Shown here piece by piece: positions 13,001-25,400 of a DNA stretch of 64,000 nt; the first letter of the stretch is position 1, and every line of letters begins with the position of its first letter. Origin of the DNA: Capitulum mitella (taxonomy: Eukaryota > Arthropoda > Thecostraca > Pollicipedomorpha > Pollicipedidae); the NCBI GenBank assembly GCA_030062745.1, contig CP099841.1:21517398-21581397 (forward strand). Direction: 5' to 3'. Both the position numbers and the translations under genes were made by a program. The notes under the pieces are model-generated. The model was not told where the DNA came from. It did no database searches and worked only from the letters and a program-made list of their open reading frames with translations.

Positions 13001-16000
13001 CATCAGACATTCAGACATCGGCACCGCTCCTGTGGCTGCTGCCTGATCTAGACTTTGGCACCCCTCCTGTGGCTATCGCCTGACCCAGACCTCGGCACTG
13101 TCTTGTGGCTGCCAGTACCGCCTGATCCAGACCTCGGCACCGCTACTTTGATGTCGTCGCTGATGCCCCAGTGGCCCAGTCGTGGAATCTAGCCCGGTTT
13201 GGTGATTGATGGCCCGATGGAGCAGTGACAGGCAGAAGTCTTAGACTAAGTCCTTGCGGACAACTGGTGCCTGTGACCCGGGAGTGTTTGTTGAAATGTA
13301 TGAGAAATCTGCCAAAACACTGCGTCCAAGACCAGGGGCAAAACGTTTGCGGTCAGCAGTCGATTTGAGTTAGCGCCCACCATCACATACCTAATGTTGA
13401 ATCTGAAAGTAATTGGGAGGCTGTTGCCTTCAGAAACATACGAAGCTTCACCTACGTAAAAGGTGAATATCGAAATGAAAGTACTAAAATTTATCCAATT
13501 TGTTATTCGATATTTTTTCTTCGCGTTCATTAGTGGCTTTCATAAGTCCTAAACTTTGGGGCTGGGTAGCCATGATTGGGATGATGCATCCAGCCACTGT
13601 GCCCAGTATTAGGCATTGCGCTAAATGTAACTGAAATATTTATTTTTCCCATGCCATCTCTTGCTTATAGTAGGCCCAACATTGGGCACCCGATATCGGC
13701 CCGCGAACCAGGCTCAACATGTACCAGCGTTGACACCTCTCATGTCTTCCGTACCTTTCGATACAAGTTCTCCGAACCCTGCATGAACACAACTGAGAAA
13801 GTGTGATGACTTACGACGGTATGATTATTCAACCCGTTGAGGAGGTCGAGAAAATACAATAAACAGGCCACGCGGAATCACTTTAACGTTTAGCATATCG
13901 CACAAAGATCAAACTCACTGGCAAAGGAAAATAAAGTAGTCTAAATCCGGCGATTTTTCGCGGGTGGGGTGGGGAGTAAACCTCAAAATAGTACCACCTG
14001 ACATTTTCCAAAAAACTCTATCCATGCTTAGGCAGGCGCCCTTGTTTGAAATCGTGGTCAAATTGAGAGCCGTCTGTCAGTATTTTGGGTTTTGTCTTTT
14101 AACCACTCATGAAAAAATCGTGATCCATCCATTTTCTCCAGGAGTATCCGCACTCCAGTTCGGCCGTTATTGGACCGGTTTTTCTCCTGCCCGTCTCAGG
14201 ATCCGATGGAAATAGCTCTGAGAACCTGTAATATGGCGGCAACATTTGAGCCGGCATGCCACAGAGACACGTCCGCTGAGAGACGCTACAAAATACCGGC
14301 ACTATGGAGATATAATGCAGCATGCTGTATTGCCGGCCGGTCTATCCATGGCTATTCATGGTATGATGGCCATCGGGGCGTAATGCCTTGTAAACGACAA
14401 CGTACCTTTTCCACAGATACCACATTGGCACGCTGGCATTTGGAGCCCTCATTATTGCTATCATCAGATTAATTCGTCTGATTCTGGATTACATTGACAA
14501 GAAATGTCGGAAGTATCCAGGGAACCAGGTGAGTACATATCGGTTGTCACCGCATGCAAGTTTTTCTTGAGTCTCGCAAGCGTTTAACTAAAGAGTACAG
14601 ATGCCATGGCTGAAAAAAATCCTTCAGCCAAACGGATACAGCGATTGCGGCGTTCTTGCGACCTATTGCTCCGAAAGAAAAAGAAATAAACAAGAAAGGA
14701 AGAACGTAATTATTAAGTGCTCATTTCAGTAACCGTTTGGTGGTTGCCTATCTTTCATGCATTTGAGATTATGTCGTGTGCCAAATGGCAAATGTCCGTT
14801 ACAAGTCCTCGCTTTATTCATTTTACTGGGTTTGTTCTTACCTTTCTTGCATGATCTTTTCATTGACACGTGATTAAATCAATCGTGCTTTCTTTTTCCA
14901 CAGATACCATTCCCATTTAAGATATTTTTTATCTTTTTAAATGTTAATGATTCCATATAAAATTTATTTATTTATTCAACATAAGACTCGTTGCATCCCT
15001 TCACAAGGTATATAACTACCAATAAGGCGTTGATTCAAATAAGAGGTAGGTGAAAGACTGTCATCTGTAAATACAGGGTGTAACGATACCACGGTAGTTT
15101 TTTATGTACCAGATCCTGGCCATCTGTTACTGATATGGGTCAGAAACATCGACCACATACATCTGCACCATGGAATGGACCATTTCAGCCTGGCTGATGC
15201 CTTGAGTTGACGAGGTGGTATATAGACATGCCTGCCAAGACAGCTCACGCTCAGCCCACGGTCAGCCCAAACTCAGGACCCCTTCAGAATCACTCAAACG
15301 CGTCAGTATGTAGGCATTGAACAACTGAGCTCACTGACATCATTAGACATCCATCGCATTTATTGCTTTGCATTCCAGAAGACAAAAAAGAAAAACAAAA
15401 ATAGAACGAAGAGACAAATGTACTTCATCCCTCTAAGACAGGGATTCAAAGTGATCTTTGGTCGCTAGGTCCCAAAATGGCCCAAATTAAATCGTTCTGT
15501 TTGCCATTTTTTGGGCTATGGCGAGTGAAGACCACTTTTTTATCTGATGCTTTTTCCCACTTGCACATTAAGAACTTAAGAAGCTGCTTTCGGCAGACCC
15601 CTTCAATTTCGATTACTTTTAAAAGACGGGTAGCCAGAACCACCATACATATGAAACCACAACCAGAAATCCATCACATTCACACCATCATATTTGACAT
15701 ACAAAAACACAGTTGAAAAACACGTTTTCATATTCATCTCTAAACCTAGACTTCAGGGTATTCACAATGACTGTCTTGTATTTGCACTACTCTGTCTGCA
15801 ACTTGTGGAGTCAGTGCGAAAGAAAACCTTTTTTAAAGTAATGTTTTATTTCCCCATTTTTTATTTCACATAGGCCCTATGGGACTGATTTCGGCGATAC
15901 CATTCGATTTTGACAATTTTTACGGTACAGGCAGCCAGAATCGCAATACACATGCCATCGTCCAAAGTCCATCGCATTGATATTCACATCGCCAAATAGG

Positions 16001-18377
16001 TATCAGAAGAACACAGGCGAAAATCACATGTTTGCTCCTCCTCCAAACGTAGTCATAGAGATAATTAAACTGTCTGTCTCATTTCAGCTGGGCCGAAAAT
16101 GTGATATTATGCAGCTTTGGTTGTAAGTTTTTGAGTTCCGGCAAAGGATCACCGTTCTTTTTAGCTAATACTTCATTTCCCTTTGGATTTAACATGAGAC
16201 CATATTGAACTGATTTCGGCGGCCCTTTCAATTCCGCCAATTTAAGCAGTCTGCGATCGCTAGAGCAGAATTTCGTTCAGGCAAGCTGAGATCACTAAGT
16301 GAGCAGAACCCAGTCCATGCAGTCTGAGATACCTGCTGAACCCAATCCAGGCACAGCTGACACCAGGACCCAGTCGCTCTGGCGCCTTCAGGTCGCTCCG
16401 ACGCCAGGACCCCGTCCACGCAGTCTTAAACCGCCGACCCCGGGACCCGGTCCAGACGGGTCGGCGGCGCCGTGCCGTGACGTAACGGAGCCAGGATCCA
16501 GGTGGCCAACCACGCGTGTGGGGCCCCAGTACCCAGGCCCAGTGCTCACTCGCTGCAGATCGAAAATTTACAACTAGAACGGTGCAGACTGGTTATTTTT
16601 GGGCCCCGAGAAACAAGACAAGCATTTTAAGTACTTGTACAACTAGGTTTAGAGGAGTCATTATCTTTTATCATTGTTTAGAATTAGAACTAAAATTAGA
16701 ATGGGAGGTATTAAAATTAGAATTAGAAGCGTTAGAAATAAAATCAGAGGAATCAGAAAAATCGCATTGAAAAGTGTGAATCTTGTTTGCGTTCTTCTGA
16801 GACCAGTTTGACGGCGTGCATATCAGTGCGACAGACTGGGCAGTGGTTTCATGTGTATTTCTGACTACCTATACAGCAAAAAGTGGCGAAATCGAAAGAG
16901 TCGCCGGAATCAGCACCATAGGATCCCGTGCTAAATCCAATGGAAAAAATGTGAAATAAAACTTCCGTTAAAAAAAACGTCTCTTTCGTTCTCAGTCCAA
17001 AGGCTTCAACCGGAACGGTGTTAATGGACTGTTTTTAGGCGCAGCGAAACAACGAAAATATTTAGAATGCCTTTATGATTAAAGAAGTGTGCTACGGTTC
17101 TAGCTATGTGTACAGTAAAAATTGCGCAGTCGAAGTTTTTATCTCCGTAGCTCGAAAAGTCACAACCGAAACGACGTAAATATGCCATTTCCGGGCTGAG
17201 CGGAACGAAACAAACTTTGGATAATAAAAAAATGTTCATTTTTGCCTGTATTCTTAAGACCAATGTGACGATGTGAATATCAGTTCGATGGGCTTTGGAA
17301 GACGGCATCATGTAGTACGATTCTGGCTAACTGCACAGCAAAAATTGTTAGAATCGAAAGGGTCCGCCGGAGAAAGTTCCGTAACGCCCTATGTCGAATA
17401 CAATGGGAGACAAAGCATTAGGTAAAAAAGTTTTTTTTGCAGTAACTGGAAACGTTACCACCGGTACGGTGCAGATGTGGTATTGTTGGGCTCAGTGGAA
17501 CAAGACAAATGCTTTGAGTACCTATATCAATAGGTTCAGAGGAGAATTAAAAATGCAATTTTTCGCTGAATGTAAAGGCGTGAATATCCATACGATCGAC
17601 TCCTTGGCGATGGTTTCATGTGTATTGCGGTTCTGGCTACGCACACATAAAAATTTGTCGAAATCGGAGCGTTCCACCGAAATCATCTCAAAAGGGTCCT
17701 ATGTTAGGTAGAAAAACAGTCTTTACTTGCCGTAACTCGAAAAGTTGCGAACGCAGCGGCGTCATTGGGACATTTTTGATGGACCATTGGCACAAGACGG
17801 ATATTTAGAGTGCCAATTTATCGTGGTTTAAAGAGGCATATTTGTCTTCGTTGCATTTTGGATGTTTTTTTTACCTCTAGAACGCAAAGTAATGGATGCG
17901 ATGCATGTTTGTTTGTGTCATTTAGCCCGGCTAATCAATATTTACTTACTGCCGCGTTTTGAGCGATTTTTTTAAGGGGTCGCGAGTTTGGGCAGACCGT
18001 GGGCTAAGCGTCGTCTGTCTTGGCAGACATGTGAGTACAGATACGTTGTTCTCAGCGGGCTTAAAGGAAGTGTTCCACCTTGATGAACGGTTCATAAACA
18101 AACTTTATTGATCCGGAAAATTTTCGCTGGTAGCGTTTTCGGTGCTCGTTTTTTTAATGTGTAGAAGCATCGAAAGATATAATCAGTTAGAAACTGTACT
18201 GTAGTCATATAATTAATTAGAAACTGTAGTCATCCGCCGCTGTGACGCAAGGCGCACCAATGAACACAACATTCATTGGCTTTCACCTGCTCGTGATGTT
18301 ACGCACAGGCTGCGAATAGGATACGGCCGCGAATACAACATATTTTTGTAGGATATATCTATAGGTATAGAATGTGA

Positions 18378-18414
<37 letters not shown>

Positions 18415-20922
18415 CAATGGGACACTCGGAAAATTGTGGGAAATCGCGCTGAGACTCATTAAGTGTAGGGTTTTGAAAAACAACGTATGTTGCAGATTGA
18501 CTTCTTACACGGCAAACTAAGGCTGGACTATTTCAGTTCAAAACACCTTTTAGGGTGTAGCGGCTCTTTTAATGCTCCGATCTGAACTGATTTTACGGTT
18601 AATGTTGATGGACGTATGCGTAAAGCAAAATAGGTACCTACGTCACGATTTTGCTGACGATTTAATGTGATGAGTTATCAGAACTCATCAGCGCAGGTCA
18701 GCCTTCAAGCGTTCATTATCTCGGTAGAGTCGAAATATGGAAAATCTTCCTATGTATGATGAATCTGCGACATGCTGGGATTTGTATTCCAAAGATGAGG
18801 AACGTGCTTCTCTGTTTGGCGAAAAAATAACGAAAGCCGTCAGCTCAATGTTTTATATATTCAACGTGCAAAATGCGATTTATCTTGGCATGGAGTACAC
18901 AAAAAAGAAAAGCCCGATACCTGGCTCATTTTTGCATAAAAAGGGGTCCGTCTTAGAGGCGACGTACAATGTATTATACGTATCAAGCAGTTTTGCCAGT
19001 AATCGATTCTTAGGACTTAGGAGCGATACAAAAATTGCATCGTAAAATTCAATTGTGAAATGCGCGCCAAACATGTAGGAATGGCAACGGGAGCCGTGCA
19101 GTATTTATTTCCCATTATGCCTGAATCCTGAAAAATTGCCGAGACAATTTTTTTCCTTTATACTCGTATTATACTTCCCGGAATTCACTAAGGAAAGTCG
19201 CGAATCATCCGGTCGTTTACCTTCTTGGAAAAACTAATGCTAAATTGCAGTGGGTGAGAACCACCTGAAAAAGTCGCTCTGTCACAGTAAGTTCAGGCTC
19301 GTCACCACGATAATTTTCCTCCGGCGTATTGGTGCATATGTGACCCCAACTGATAACTCCTCCAGAATGGTTTCTGTCGCTGTTAAGGCACCCATCAGGC
19401 CTTCTGCGCAGATTGCCCGTAGCTGCGTAGTAAACTAGTCTGTTTTTGCAGGTGGTAAAGGTGATAATGTGCTGCTGCAAGTGCTGCATGTGGTGCCTGG
19501 AGAAATTTATGAAGTTCATCAACAGGTGATTTTGCAAATGATGTCTACTAGTAGGGCCTTTTAATGTACAGAAATAACGGTTTGTATCCGGGTGCATTCT
19601 ATGAGCGTGCTTACACTTATTAAGAACTTTGACGTTTATGGATACATTCGAGTTCTTTACGACCGATAATTACCTTGACTTTGAGCGAGTATTATCATTT
19701 TTGGCACCGTGGAATTGTAAAATTCTAAGCAACTTCTCGTCAGCACATGCCATGGAAAAAGTATTGGTGGCATTTTTATGCACGCTGTTGAAATCTTTCT
19801 GAAAGAATGATAACCGTCTTTTCTGCTACTTGCGAGACAACCACATTTACAAGATGCTTTCCATTTGCTTATGACTGTTATGTATGAATTTCCGATCTCA
19901 TGCACTGCGTTTCAGGAATGCGTACATTATGTGCGCCATCTATGGCAAAAACTTCTGCACGTCCGCCAAAGACGGTTTCAATCTCATCATGCGAAACATC
20001 CTGCGGGTGGTGGCTGTCAATTCGGTCAGTAACACTTTTCACGTGACGAGAGGTGTTATGCCGTCTGCCTTTAGAACAGCCACATCATCTCAGCTAACTG
20101 CATCCGTTTTCTCCAATGTGTGGCGTCATTGCGCGGTGTGTACTGTAAACAGGCGGACATCTGCGGTGACGTTTCCGTTGATTCGCGGCCTGTCTGCGTG
20201 TGGCCGGCAGGTGTGCGATTTCTTGCTGTTCCTGGGCAAGGTGCTGATCACGGCCGGCGTCACGGTCGGCTCGTTCTACTTCCTGGACAGCCGGATCCCG
20301 ATCGAAGGCCTAGAGACCGTAGTGCCCGAAACACAGAACGCCTGGGTGCCCACGCTCACCATCGCCATCGGCTGCTACTTCATCACCTCGCTCTTCTTCA
20401 GCGTATACGAGATGGCCGTGGACACCATTTTCCTTTGCTTCTGTGGGTTTTGGCCTCGCACGGTTAACGGCAAACACATTGTAATAGCTCGTCCATTTAG
20501 AAAGCGGCGTTTTGTCATGTTCCAAGAAATTTACTTTCAGACAAGAGCAGACAACTGCATCAGATTACAGCCTCTCTGCCGGTGTTGAATTAAGTTAGCA
20601 GTACAGATTTGCTTTGAGACCAGAATTACTGTGCATTGAATTTTGGTCCCTGGGTATCTAAAACGGCATTCCTTGTACAGATATACTCGTCATATCAACA
20701 TCTCCCGTGCAATGGAACCCACGTTCTGGCTCTGTGTGCACTTCCATTGTATTTGCAGATGACACTAGTTGGTGAATGCCGCTGGTTTCAAGGCGGTGCC
20801 GCTTGTTTTCAGTGGAGGACATTGAAAGGAACGATGGGTCGGCTGAGAAGCCCTACTTCATGTCCAAAGACCTGATGAAGCTGATTGGGAAACGAAACAA
20901 GCCGCCCACCTCTCCGAAGTAG
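779..20922 (+). CDS. SLC44A (CTL2/4/5-like): Choline transporter-like protein, SLC44/CTL family (15 exons, complete)
   Basis: Polytopic membrane protein of the plasma-membrane choline transporter family, expected to carry choline or related amines for phospholipid synthesis. Exons: 779-1055, 4915-5037, 5937-6100, 6805-7012, 7768-7916, 8127-8293, 8533-8778, 9720-9894, 10856-10969, 11251-11408, 14417-14528, 19452-19525, 19916-20024, 20211-20442, 20813-20922. All junctions are GT-AG with matching phases; total 2418 nt, stop TAG. Family hallmarks in order: YDPDF..P..RSCTD then TM1 (exon 2); YGDPR..LYPTD (exon 3); a large Cys-rich extracellular loop (exons 3-5); TM pairs in exons 6-8; AGAFAAWYW (exon 10); [12 protein letters not shown] (exon 11); the Cys cluster [13 protein letters not shown] (exon 12); [14 protein letters not shown] (exon 13); two TMs ending DTIFLCF (exon 14); [13 protein letters not shown] near the C-terminus. 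About 10 TMs, as expected. The ~92-residue N-terminal extension is longer than usual. Subfamily is inferred. Confidence 0.95.
2656..3142 (+). repeat. Cluster of twelve GGTCA motifs, several directly tandem
   Basis: GGTCA occurs on this strand at 2656, 2664, 2669, 2674, 2821, 2831, 2949, 2967, 2972, 3105, 3110 and 3138. Several copies abut as TCAGGTCAGGTCA. About one copy would be expected by chance in two intervals this size. GGTCA is the nuclear-receptor half site, but a decayed repeat family is equally possible: a similar CAGGTCAGGTCA occurs near 44735. Confidence 0.5.
3438..4044 (-). mobile_element. Mariner/Tc-like non-autonomous element with transposase C-terminal remnant
   Basis: The ends are imperfect inverted repeats: TACCGGATGTCCCAAAGGTAA on the left, and on the right the complement of a sequence reading TACAGGGCGTACCAAAGTAA. 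Both flanks carry the dinucleotide TA (3436-3437 and 4045-4046), the target duplication of this superfamily. Inside, on the minus strand at 3572-3838, an open frame has a pattern ([20 protein letters not shown], then [13 protein letters not shown]) like the end of Tc/mariner-type transposases. The 607-bp length is too short for an active copy. It lies in SLC44 intron 1. Confidence 0.6.
5038..8126 (+). other. SLC44 introns 2-5
   Basis: These introns (5038-5936, 6101-6804, 7013-7767, 7917-8126) separate exons 2 to 6. I see no RNA gene, no clear mobile element and no extra coding exon in them. Reading frames overlapping exon 4 on the minus strand are composition shadows. Confidence 0.7.
9236..9400 (+). 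mobile_element. hAT-like short element, GCAGCC-TIR family, degraded copy
   Basis: This sequence in SLC44 intron 7 starts CACCGGCTTGGCCAGAGG and ends near AAATCCTGGTTGCGCCCCGG. It shares internal segments such as GGTTTTCGTAT and CACTGAGCTC-like stretches with copies at 44096 and 45062. The ends are inverted relative to each other. Its target duplication is no longer clear. Confidence 0.45.
9525..9690 (+). repeat. Minisatellite, unit about 19 bp, next to the exon 8 acceptor
   Basis: About nine imperfect copies of TCCACCGCCTGACCCTCTG lie in tandem and end about 30 bp before the acceptor of SLC44 exon 8 at 9718-9719. The strand is pyrimidine-rich, so the array extends the polypyrimidine tract. 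It has no coding potential. Confidence 0.85.
9895..10855 (+). other. SLC44 intron 8
   Basis: Moderately AT-rich intron without a recognised repeat, RNA or coding exon. Confidence 0.6.
11640..12690 (+). mobile_element. Non-LTR retrotransposon (jockey/CR1-like LINE) 3' remnant
   Basis: A 5'-truncated reverse transcriptase in two frames lies in SLC44 intron 10. At 11643-12092 the protein has ADDTQIL (the catalytic motif, with Tyr lost), then [17 protein letters not shown] and [17 protein letters not shown], the usual run after the catalytic aspartates. After a break near 12090, a second frame to 12495 has [22 protein letters not shown] and then HTLCLVHKV, the typical C-terminal region. The element ends in TCTGAG-type tandem copies at about 12667-12690, a simple-repeat tail as in many LINEs. 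Frameshifts and the missing 5' part make it dead. Confidence 0.85.
12885..13145 (+). repeat. Degenerate minisatellite in SLC44 intron 10
   Basis: Imperfect tandem copies built on GCCTGATCCAGACCTCGGCACCGCTCCTGTGGCTGC-like text, cut here into the recurring words CCTGATCCA, GACCTCGGCAC and CTCCTGTGGCT. Copies vary in length. No coding signal. Confidence 0.7.
15440..16250 (-). repeat. Degenerate ~300-bp repeat units, minus orientation (left arm of an inverted array)
   Basis: Read on the minus strand, segments around 15600-15690 and 15890-15990 contain GTGTGAATRT..GATGG, then ATGTGTAT, then GATTCTGGCT, then AAAATTG..AATCGAA, in the same order as the plus-strand units at 16800-17820. A third partial copy lies near 16190-16250. 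The arm lies in SLC44 intron 11. Confidence 0.65.
16290..16560 (+). repeat. Degenerate minisatellite between the two repeat arms
   Basis: Imperfect C-rich tandem copies with recurring CCCAGTCCAGGCAG- and GACACCAGGACCC-like words. It sits between the oppositely oriented arms of the 300-bp repeat. Confidence 0.55.
16800..17820 (+). repeat. Degenerate ~300-bp repeat units, plus orientation (right arm)
   Basis: At least three units start near 16813, 17270 and 17578, with a partial one near 17083. Shared words in order are GTGAATATC, GAT..ACTTTGG..GATGG-like text, CATGTGTAT, GGTTCTGGCTA, AAAAATT..AATCGAAAG and CCGCCGGAA. The last two full units are about 310 bp apart. Divergence between units is high, so the array is old. 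Confidence 0.65.
18381..18413 (+). repeat. (TA)n microsatellite
   Basis: An uninterrupted AT dinucleotide run in SLC44 intron 11. Confidence 0.95.
18737..19045 (+). other. Unassigned 102-codon open frame in SLC44 intron 11
   Basis: An ATG-started frame beginning [20 protein letters not shown], without low-complexity bias. I do not recognise it, it has no clear splice context, and it may be chance or a decayed element. It lies between the (TA)n tract and exon 12. Confidence 0.12.
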
Positions 20923-21271
20923 TCCCTGTAGTCTGTCAGAGCCGTTTGTGGCGTGATCGGTGAGTCTGGAGGGGCCGGTTCCTGCCGATATTGTTGCCGA
21001 TGGATGTCGGCGAGCGTGGCGCCTCCAGAAAGGACGTTATCCGGCTCCATTTGGTGCTGGTTCATCATCCCCTCCTGTATCTATTCTTTACTGCACGGCA
21101 CGAAGAAAAGAACTGGTCAAATATGGAAACTTGAAATAATGCAGAACTAAAGTCATCTATCTTCAAAACTTAGCGGTGACGTTTGAGCTAATTTCGCATG
21201 ACGCAAAACAGGCAACAGACAGGATTTCCGTTCGGGCATCAGTTTCAGTTTTTTCCGGCCAGCGTGACGGA

Positions 21272-21501
21272 CAGGGACGTCGATTTTTGTAAATGATGGG
21301 GGTAAGTCTCTGTAAATAATGGGGAGGGGGGCGAGCCCGACAACCTAACCTCCCCAAATGTGTTTCTCAACGTATTTAGTACACTTTGTTTTGGCCAACG
21401 GAAGTATACAAGTTTTCGGTTACTATTTAGCGAGTACAGAATTGCATATATCCTCATAGACATGTATACCCATAAATATACATATACATAAATACACACA
21501 T

Positions 21502-21549
<48 letters not shown>

Positions 21550-21760
21550 CATGAAAAACATAGACTAATGGATCACTTTACGTTTTATTCTAGGCCTTTT
21601 GCCAATATCTTATCTATTGCGGTGATTCTTTTCGTTCTTATTGCCCATTTTCATTTAAAACCGGCAGAAAAACTGGGGGGAGGGAAACAACATTGGGGGC
21701 TCAAATCGACATGGGTAAGGGGGGCAGGGCCCTCACAAAGAATACAAATCGATACCCCTG
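21272..21760 (-). mobile_element. hAT-like MITE with microsatellite core (copy C)
   Basis: Third copy of the family at 48176 and 49791, inverted relative to them. The ends are CAGGGACGTCGATTTT and AAATCGATACCCCTG, which are inverted repeats. Reading the minus strand, the internal text GATTTGTATTCTTT and later CGTTGAGAAACACATTTGGG matches the other copies. The core is (CA)n(TA)n at 21494-21546. The flanking 8-mers no longer match well, so this copy is the oldest. Confidence 0.75.
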
Positions 21761-22459
21761 GTCACACGAAGTGTAACATCGGTGTGATGAGGAAATCAAA
21801 TGTTTAGTCACCCAGTTTTCTTTTGTTTTCAGTGGTCAGTCGTCGTGGAACGCAGGCCCCGTGGAGTTTCGACGTCCGCTGCGCTTTAATGCCTGGCTGT
21901 AATGCGCCGCCGATCTTCGACTTTCGTGGATATTGGAGGCCTCTCTTGCCCCGTGCAGTTGTATCCTAGCTACAGCGTCAAACCTCAGATGGTCCGTTCG
22001 ACCGGCCTTATGTTTGCCAAGATTGATTTAAACCGGGTTAGCAGTAGTGCCTGGTGAAGGATGGTGCTCGCTGCTGCCGGTACTGACAACGGGCAACATC
22101 ATTCTGCAGAGGACACTGCTAGACATCGCTCACTCTCGACGCTGCTCAGTTTTGTCGGCAGGTCGATGATATTTCGAAGTGATGCGTCGAGATAATGGCA
22201 TGTTCCGGTATTTTTCCCTTTTCCCGCAGGGACGTTGGATATAGCACATTGTAGCTCTTGTGTGTTTTTGATTCCTTGATATTGTTAAGCTGTCTGTGAT
22301 GTGCTATTTTGAAATGTATATTATGTTCACTATGGAGGCATATGGCCATGAGAAAGTTTTGGCCCAACGACCAGACTTGTGCCGTTACAGTTCAGCTCGG
22401 TCAACTTTATTCCGTCTCGCCAATGACGAAGTATCGAAAGGAGGTTCTGCTAAACATTA

Positions 22460-22461
<2 letters not shown>

Positions 22462-22491
<30 letters not shown>
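22462..22491 (+). repeat. (TC)n microsatellite
   Basis: An uninterrupted CT dinucleotide run in the intergenic region. Confidence 0.95.
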
Positions 22492-22494
<3 letters not shown>

Positions 22495-25400
22495 GGTAGG
22501 ATAGAGAGTAATAAAAGAGTGGTCTTTAACGTCGCAATTTGTCGACATAGTGTGGTGTCGCTTGCAGTTTCAGTTAATCTGCACGCATACGAAATGCGTA
22601 CCCACTGCTTTTAGGGCCGCATTTCTCCGGAAATTGCAGCAAATTGGTGCGGACTATTTACACTGCTGTTGTTCTGCGTCGAGCTGGTGTTGCATTCCAT
22701 GTAACGTTTATAAATGAACTTTACTCTGTATTGTCGAGTCATCCATGTTGATCTGCTGATGCGTTCTGAGAGCTTTCAGATCTTACTAGTGAAAAGTAAA
22801 AACTACGTTCTGGTCTCCTGGTTTTCAACCAGCCACTGAAAGCATGTTAGACGAAAAATCCGTCGCTCCAGTATTGTTCGTTTATTTGATATTAGCTTGT
22901 TTTTGTGGCCATCTTATCCTTTTTCATTACACAGTCCAGCCAAACGACTCTCTTATGAAAACTCGACGCCATGGCTGCGTGAATGCCCAAGCACACCCAG
23001 GTCTGACTAGTATCTATTGCCGGTGTCAAACCCTGAGTCTTATAACTTTGGGAGATAATTTGCACAGTTACAAGTTCATGCATACGTCTTTAGAGGAAAC
23101 CTTTCAGTTAGATTCTGACGAAGGTGCGGCCAAAACTAGAGACACACTGCGAGTACTTCTCCTAAAAACCAAGGGACGATAACAACGCACGTCCTAGCGA
23201 AATTTATGAAGTGAACCGTACATACGTTAGCGACTCACACTTAAATTGAAAACAGTAATTGAATCAGCTGACGCGCATACCTATCACCTGACCGGAAGCC
23301 CATGGTAAAATGCGGAGCAGCCAGGCAGTGCGCGTGTGTCAGGATCTGCCAGATGAGAATGCCTTCGAATCATTCGTTTTCATAACAACATATTCTGTTG
23401 TCGTCATCGCGTTTCAATAACAACATATTTGAGGCAATGCAGGCCAAGTGCGTTGTACCAACTACGGCGAATGACGCTCTCAATATGTCCAGGCGTGGAT
23501 ACGAGTGTTGGGTGCGGGGAAAGGGTGGTGTGGCAGGTCCCAGTGCCACGTTCTCCTGTTTTTTTTTTTCCATTTGCGGGAATTCAAAAAAGCACTTAAG
23601 CTTGTGGAACAATACCACTGCCTTTTTACTGAACCCCCACTATTCGAATATCCCGCAGCTGTGACTGGTCAGGGCTAAAACAAGTCATATCACTGGCCTG
23701 AGACAGAATATACAGTGTAAGACGAATAAACAGCTGCGTGGCTCCCAATCTACGGCGCGGAAGAGCCTGCGCTTCTTTACATTCGTCCTGATTGTCCTCA
23801 ACCCGAACGAACTGGTTACACGCTGTGGTCTGGCACCACGCTCAGCCCTTTAATATTATAAAAGCTGGGAATGCTATGATGCGCCGTCCTCTCCATTCGG
23901 CAGTACTTATGGAAATGACCTGACGCCCAATGTTTATAGCCTAATGTTTATAGTAGACGGAATCTGACGATAGACAGATGACGCCATTTCTCCTTTACCC
24001 CTATACAGGATGCTCCGTCACCAGCATTCTTTTCTAAGCCTTGAGTCGCTATAGGAATAGGAAGAACTCGTACCTGTTGCCATATTTTCATCGAATTCTT
24101 TTCAGATACCGGAGTGAAACTAAAATGGCCACCTCCAAAATCACTCCAGCGAGTGATAAGCCTCGCCTTACAAGGAAGACCGATGCACGTTCCCTATTCC
24201 ACTTTTCTATGCAGCTCCGGAGCAATGTAGAACAACTACTTGAAACCTTGCGTTGCTGAGTTATATTCAACGTTGCACGTTCCGAGACGTACTGCCGACC
24301 TATTTCATCAGGTGCGGAGATATAAGGTCATTTTCAAGGGCATGTTCAGTGTTTTTTCCAAGTTTTCGTACATGCTAAGAAATTGTTCGTTCAACGAGGG
24401 GTCAAAGGTTGCACCAAGTCTGACCAGAGATGTTCGTGAAAACCCCATGGCCTTTTAAAGATCACGATAATTCGCCCAACTTGTTTCACCTTTTCGGGGT
24501 TATCACCCTGGAGGTAATGGTGACAGTACAGCTTGTTTTTTTCCAAGACCATTAAAAGATATCATGAAGTCATATCACATCAGTTGGAGAAAATCATGTT
24601 TCCTTGGCGATTTACACTGAGTGCTAACCACTCGTAACTCGATTAAAACCTGACGTAAGAAGTCTGTTCGACTTCACCTAGGATCACCACAGGCTTCAAA
24701 CTAAGTATTGGTTTGGTAAAACACGACAAAACCATTTCATACTATTAAGCTATCAACGGCAATGAAATGAAGTCCATTTATCCGAGAAGCGAGAAATGGC
24801 CATTCCGGCGGAGCTGACCCAGTTTGACCCAAGGAAAAAGGTCCACCGTAAGTCCTGCGTAAACATATATTCAACCTTTAGCGGGAAAAAATCGGTGAGC
24901 AATCCTATGGCTTTTACTCAAACTTCTCGCTTCGTTTTCGAAAAGCAAAGGGAACGAAACCACCTTTGCAGGTCGTCTAAGTAGAAATGTGCCGTAGGGC
25001 TGGGGTTAACTGCAATAATTACGTCGAAAATACGGACATAGGTTGTGACGTCAACCGCCTGTCCACGGCATCTCCGCCATATCGTGACCAATTTAGCTGA
25101 ATGGCTCACGTCCTCATTGGATCAGAAGTAATCACTGACAGAAACTCATAGAAAAAAATTAAAATTCTTTTCATTTCCAATTAAGTTCGCAGGTATTTGT
25201 TGTGTCATCATCAGGAAACCTGTATTGCCCAACAATGTCCGCATGGCAGAAGATCATCTATATATCCTTGAAAAGTATTTCATATCAAAGAACGCACGTC
25301 TTACCGTAAAAAGCGACAGATTTTGATTCTTGAGTTACCTTGTCGTCCCGGCCTTCGCATAAAAGCTTATATCGTTGCATAGTAACATCTAATACCTAAA

